The notes below the pieces were generated by a model that was not told where the DNA came from, searched no databases, and worked only from the letters and a program-made list of their open reading frames with translations. Positions 44,692-47,569 of a DNA stretch of 47,569 nt are shown here, piece by piece. This stretch comes from Eubacteriaceae bacterium (GTDB lineage: Bacteria > Bacillota > Clostridia > Eubacteriales > Anaerofustaceae): positions 1 through 47,569 of the forward strand of contig WRIE01000020.1 of NCBI GenBank assembly GCA_009782875.1. Reading direction: 5' to 3'. Position numbers and translations under genes: made by a program. Positions within the stretch are counted from its first letter, which is position 1, and every line of letters starts with the position of its first letter.

Positions 44692-45480
44692 TCAAACTTT
44701 TCTAATGCGTGGCTCCTGTTGGCCTGGTTTGTTGCTTGCGGTTCTAGCCCTGATAATTTCAATGGGGGCGTACATTAAAAACCACACCAAAAACACCAAA
44801 CCTGCAAAGCCAAAAAGGTAGCCTGGGTTCCCTAGAAGATCCTCCAAGAAAACGAGGGGCGATCCCGGAGACCCTTGGTTAAGGAAGAAAAAGTTCGTGT
44901 CCCAAATATGGTTTAGCTTATATATCGCTGGCGCCGCAACTAAAAGGAAAATGACAGGCCCATACAGGTTCTTAACCCTTGGAGCGTGCTGCCCGCTGGC
45001 GACTAGCATGCATGGGTATGTTATCTCTAAAAGGTGGATAAAAAAGCTCTGCCAAGCAAACACATTAATGGCAGGGTAAATAGTCCAATCTGGGAAGGCA
45101 AGCGCTGCCGCAGCCCCTGGCAAAGACAAGCAAAACATCATTTCACGCAGAGGTTTTGAAATGATCCCCCTGTGGGCAAGGGCTGCGTCTGCAAGCATGA
45201 AAAATATGCTGAATCCGCAAAGGTGCAATGGCAAAATTTCATATGAGTAAAGCCCTTGGCTTGCGACAAGCGAGTGTTTTGCGACTTCCATGGCAAGGAC
45301 AATGGACGCTAGGCAAATCCTGATTGAGTCCTGGCGTTTTTTTGCCGCTTTTTTGTAGGAAACCACAATAATTGCGCCTGCAACTGCCAAAATGAAAAGA
45401 AAAGACAGATGTGTTTTGTCATAATGGCTAAAACCATGGCCTTCAGGCATCACGAGCTTGTATGTTGTTATAAATTCCAT
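44692..45480 (-). CDS. TIGR02206/YwaF-family integral membrane protein
   Basis: The 262-aa protein has about six or seven membrane helices. It carries the family hallmarks: an N-terminal GHGFSHYDKTH, then LPLHLCGFSIFFML, and a histidine in FFIHLLEITYPC. The function of the family is unknown. AAGGTG precedes the ATG. It is the second gene of a two-gene minus-strand unit, 15 bases after the CPBP protease gene. Confidence 0.78.
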   Translation of the reverse strand: MEFITTYKLVMPEGHGFSHYDKTHLSFLFILAVAGAIIVVSYKKAAKKRQDSIRICLASIVLAMEVAKHSLVASQGLYSYEILPLHLCGFSIFFMLADAALAHRGIISKPLREMMFCLSLPGAAAALAFPDWTIYPAINVFAWQSFFIHLLEITYPCMLVASGQHAPRVKNLYGPVIFLLVAAPAIYKLNHIWDTNFFFLNQGSPGSPLVFLEDLLGNPGYLFGFAGLVFLVWFLMYAPIEIIRARTASNKPGQQEPRIRKV

Positions 45481-45495
45481 GAAAACACCTTGAAT

Positions 45496-46224
45496 TTATT
45501 CGTTCCCAGGAACGCCTTTTGGATTGAATCTGTAATAGAAAAACAAAATGCAGACTACCACCACAAGAGTTGCGGCAACACTGGCTTCAGGACCGAATAT
45601 GCCCCCGCTCATATGGGAAGGCATGGAACTATCCATTGCCAAAGCCAATATCGAGTTGGTATTTGCCGATGTTGTGGTTCCACTGACGCTCATGCCCCAG
45701 AAATTGCCTTGGAATAAGTTCCACGTGAAATGGAACCCGATCGGGCACATCAGCGACCCCCCTGATTTGATGGCCATACAGCAAAAGGCGATCCCGATGA
45801 GGGTGATGTTGATGAACGCCAATAAATTGAAACCAGGGTTTGCCAAATGCATAAGCGAGAAAACCACGCTTGACAGCGCTACTGCCCAAATTCGCGAAGT
45901 TTTCTTCAAGAACATGTTGTAGACCAAACCTCTGCATATTGATTCTTCTGCCAAGCTGACAGCTACGTAATGCAAAATGCTGTAGGCAATGGCAAACCAG
46001 TTCCTATTTTGTACGGCAGCAAGTTCTCCAATGCCCGACATCAGCAATACGGCAGCGGTCAGGGAAATAAAAAAAATGCCTGCTAGGGAACCGAAGGCAA
46101 ACAGGTAGCCAGCCCTTTTTTTGCTCAGGGCGTCCTTGCCAAGAAAACGAGTTTTGCTGTTTGCGAAAGCGATAAACACAAAGCTTCCAATTTGGATCAA
46201 GTCAGAGACAAACATGTTAGCCAT
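45496..46224 (-). CDS. CPBP-family intramembrane metalloprotease
   Basis: The 242-aa membrane protein has the CPBP (Rce1-like, ABI) motifs: EESICRG (EExxxR) at about 99-105, a histidine in FSLMHLANPGFN, and HFTWNLFQG near 180. Members cleave membrane peptides or prenylated proteins; in Bacillota some confer immunity to bacteriocins. No bacteriocin gene is seen nearby. The start is ATG at 46224 or at 46215; no strong ribosome site decides it. Cotranscribed with the YwaF-like gene. Confidence 0.82.
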   Translation of the reverse strand: MANMFVSDLIQIGSFVFIAFANSKTRFLGKDALSKKRAGYLFAFGSLAGIFFISLTAAVLLMSGIGELAAVQNRNWFAIAYSILHYVAVSLAEESICRGLVYNMFLKKTSRIWAVALSSVVFSLMHLANPGFNLLAFINITLIGIAFCCMAIKSGGSLMCPIGFHFTWNLFQGNFWGMSVSGTTTSANTNSILALAMDSSMPSHMSGGIFGPEASVAATLVVVVCILFFYYRFNPKGVPGNE

Positions 46225-46325
46225 ATTATAATTCCAGTTTTATTTTTTATTGTAGCGCTTGGCAAATGCAAAATGAATAAGAATCCCCGGTTTCTTTGCG
46301 CTAATGGAAAACAGTTTTGTTGGTT

Positions 46326-46353
46326 TTGCATCCCCAAGGGAAAATGTTAGAAT
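46326..46353 (+). promoter_or_regulatory. Candidate promoter of the last gene
   Basis: TTGCAT (46326-46331) and TAGAAT (46348-46353) are spaced by 16 bases, about 60 bases before the ATG at 46416. Confidence 0.4.
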
Positions 46354-46415
46354 CTAAAGGTAATACCAGTGCCAGAAAGAATAGCAGCTGCCAAGCAGCA
46401 AAATAATGGTGTGAT

Positions 46416-47390
46416 ATGGATTCATTGTCAAAAAAGCGGCTTGACCTTTACCTGGACAATTACTATCAAGTCCGCAACCACTTTAAGTGGAAAATCAATT
46501 ATATCAACAAAGTTATCATAGCAATCATGTATTCAGCTAGAGATGAAGCCGTAGATTTCTACAAGCTCAACACAGCCCGCAATTTGATTAAAAACTTGAC
46601 CCCTATGTTGTCACAGTTCAAAGGCTATACCTTGGGTTTTGCCACTTGCTTGTCAATGTCTGAGGACATTGACGAAACTTTGGGAAAGACAATGCAAGTT
46701 TATACTATGCTGCGCGCGCGCCGCTTCAAGCATTCAGAGTATCTTGTGCTTTCAGCATACCAAATTGTAGCAACTATCAACCCAAATCTCTACAAAGAAG
46801 TGGTAGACAGGGTAGAAATGTTCCAAAAAGGCATGAAAGCTGCCCACCAGGTGATTACAGGCCCAGATGATTACGTCAACTCAACCCTGCTCGCCTTGAC
46901 AGCCCTCGATGTTGGCTGGGCGCTGTCAAAAATAGAGTCGATATACCAATCATTAAGAAAAGATTTCAACTCCTATAACAACGTCCAATCCCTAGCCCAA
47001 ACCTTGGTTATTTGCGGAGAAGATTCCGCAGCCAAGGAAAAGATATTAAAAGCGAAGTCTCTTTTAAAAGCAGGCAAGCTGACAACAAACTCGAGGCTGT
47101 TGGAATTGCCCACTTTAGGTTTGCTCCTTGCCTACTGCGAGCCAGAAGACGTAGCTGGCGAGATAAAAGCTACATATATGTATTTAAGGGAGAGGGGAGG
47201 TTTCAAAGGCATTATCGACAAGCCGACCTGCGTATTGGTCAGCATGGCCCTGTCTGCCTTCAATATCCTTAAACGTTTGCCCGGCAGCAGTTTCGACCAT
47301 ACAATCAACAATTCACTGACAAACCTCGTGGTCAGCGAAGAGATTTCTTTCATAGTCGCTTTAGTTGCATCAGGGGTTTATGTCACATAA
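46416..47390 (+). CDS. Probable DUF4003-family protein
   Basis: The 324-aa all-helical soluble protein fits DUF4003 in length and pattern: an N-terminal LYLDNYYQVRNHFKW, then VNSTLLALTALD and a series of helical repeats. The family occurs in Bacilli and Clostridia with unknown function. No membrane segment, metal site or catalytic motif is evident. The Shine-Dalgarno sequence is weak (GGTGTGAT). It is monocistronic, followed by a strong terminator. Confidence 0.6.
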   Translation: MDSLSKKRLDLYLDNYYQVRNHFKWKINYINKVIIAIMYSARDEAVDFYKLNTARNLIKNLTPMLSQFKGYTLGFATCLSMSEDIDETLGKTMQVYTMLRARRFKHSEYLVLSAYQIVATINPNLYKEVVDRVEMFQKGMKAAHQVITGPDDYVNSTLLALTALDVGWALSKIESIYQSLRKDFNSYNNVQSLAQTLVICGEDSAAKEKILKAKSLLKAGKLTTNSRLLELPTLGLLLAYCEPEDVAGEIKATYMYLRERGGFKGIIDKPTCVLVSMALSAFNILKRLPGSSFDHTINNSLTNLVVSEEISFIVALVASGVYVT

Positions 47391-47405
47391 ACAATCCTAA
47401 AAAAC

Positions 47406-47441
47406 AAAAAAAGCGGGACAATTATTTGCCCCGCTTTTTTT
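47406..47441 (+). terminator. Terminator of the DUF4003 gene
   Basis: An A-rich arm ending AAGCGGG (to 47417) pairs with CCCGCTT (from 47430), followed by a T-run and TATTTTT. It begins 16 bases after the stop. Confidence 0.85.
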
Positions 47442-47463
47442 ATTTTTGCCCTAGGCTTTAGCC

Positions 47464-47522
47464 TGTTGATGGCATGGGGCACTTTGCATCGAATCGATGC
47501 AAAGTGTCAAATGCCATCAACA
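47464..47522. repeat. Long interrupted inverted repeat
   Basis: Outer arms 47464-47475 and 47511-47522 (12 bp) and inner arms 47480-47492 and 47494-47506 (13 bp) pair perfectly around a 4x4 internal mismatch. Without a T-run it is not a simple terminator. It precedes the CCACCCG hairpin at 47528. Confidence 0.85.
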
Positions 47523-47527
47523 AAAAA

Positions 47528-47546
47528 CCACCCGCTATGCGGGTGG
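47528..47546. repeat. CCACCCG/CGGGTGG hairpin, second copy
   Basis: The stem is identical to the hairpin at 91-109, with a different loop (CTATG here, TTTTA there). It may be a dispersed palindromic repeat of this genome or an end of an IS200/IS605-type element lying beyond the window. Confidence 0.5.
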
Positions 47547-47569
47547 GAGTCAAAAAGTTATACAATTGG

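Overview
The window looks like chromosomal DNA from an anaerobic, low-to-medium GC member of the Bacillota, probably class Clostridia. The grounds are strong AGGAGG-type ribosome binding sites with frequent TTG/GTG starts, a T-box leader, a cobalamin riboswitch ending in an intrinsic terminator, YhfC, CPBP and YwaF-type membrane proteins, a small protein of a spore-associated Clostridia type, and IS4, IS5, IS3 and IS1634-like transposase remnants. I see no rRNA, tRNA or CRISPR array. The species cannot be named from the sequence.

Layout. 1-4193: promoter, cobalamin riboswitch and terminator ahead of a translationally coupled pair of ABC transporter half-molecules. 4194-5070: wreckage holding a toxin fragment, a transposase fragment and two long hairpins. 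5071-9966: Lhr-type helicase and a biotin protein ligase without its repressor domain. 10025-11005: two small minus-strand genes, one with an Asp-Cys-rich tail. 11411-15733: a nitrogenase-superfamily locus, made of one polypeptide joining a ChlL/NifH-like Fe protein to a NifD-like subunit, a TcdA-type ThiF gene on the opposite strand, and a NifK-like subunit. 16564-22768: three related URO-D-superfamily genes, one on minus and two in tandem on plus, with a dead IS4-family element between them. 22860-25650: degenerate DNA with a small spore-type protein and an IS5 relic. 26014-31956: TetR regulator, T-box leader, then a sugar isomerase-like/acyl-CoA synthetase fusion followed by 2-isopropylmalate synthase. 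32355-35080: YhfC-type protease and an IS3 relic. 35082-38859: holin-like and membrane sensor-like genes divergent from an Hpt / REC-HD-GYP / GGDEF-HD-GYP operon. 38916-47390: an acidic SpaA-like repeat protein, zinc-ribbon, TPM-domain and lipoprotein genes, two membrane proteins and a probable DUF4003 protein.

Most interesting system. Aligned by eye, the NifD-like half of the fusion keeps three cluster cysteines, whereas the NifK-like partner keeps one, at the position of the BchB aspartate ligand. This 3+1 pattern fits the single bridging [4Fe-4S] cluster of tetrapyrrole reductases (DPOR, COR) and not the P-cluster of N2-fixing nitrogenase. The Fe-protein half also carries ChlL-like signatures. 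With neighbouring URO-D-fold proteins and a cobalamin-controlled transporter about 7 kb upstream, the region may encode a tetrapyrrole- or corrinoid-related reductive pathway in a non-photosynthetic bacterium. The tethering of Fe protein to catalytic subunit is the most unusual feature. The metabolic assignment is inference.
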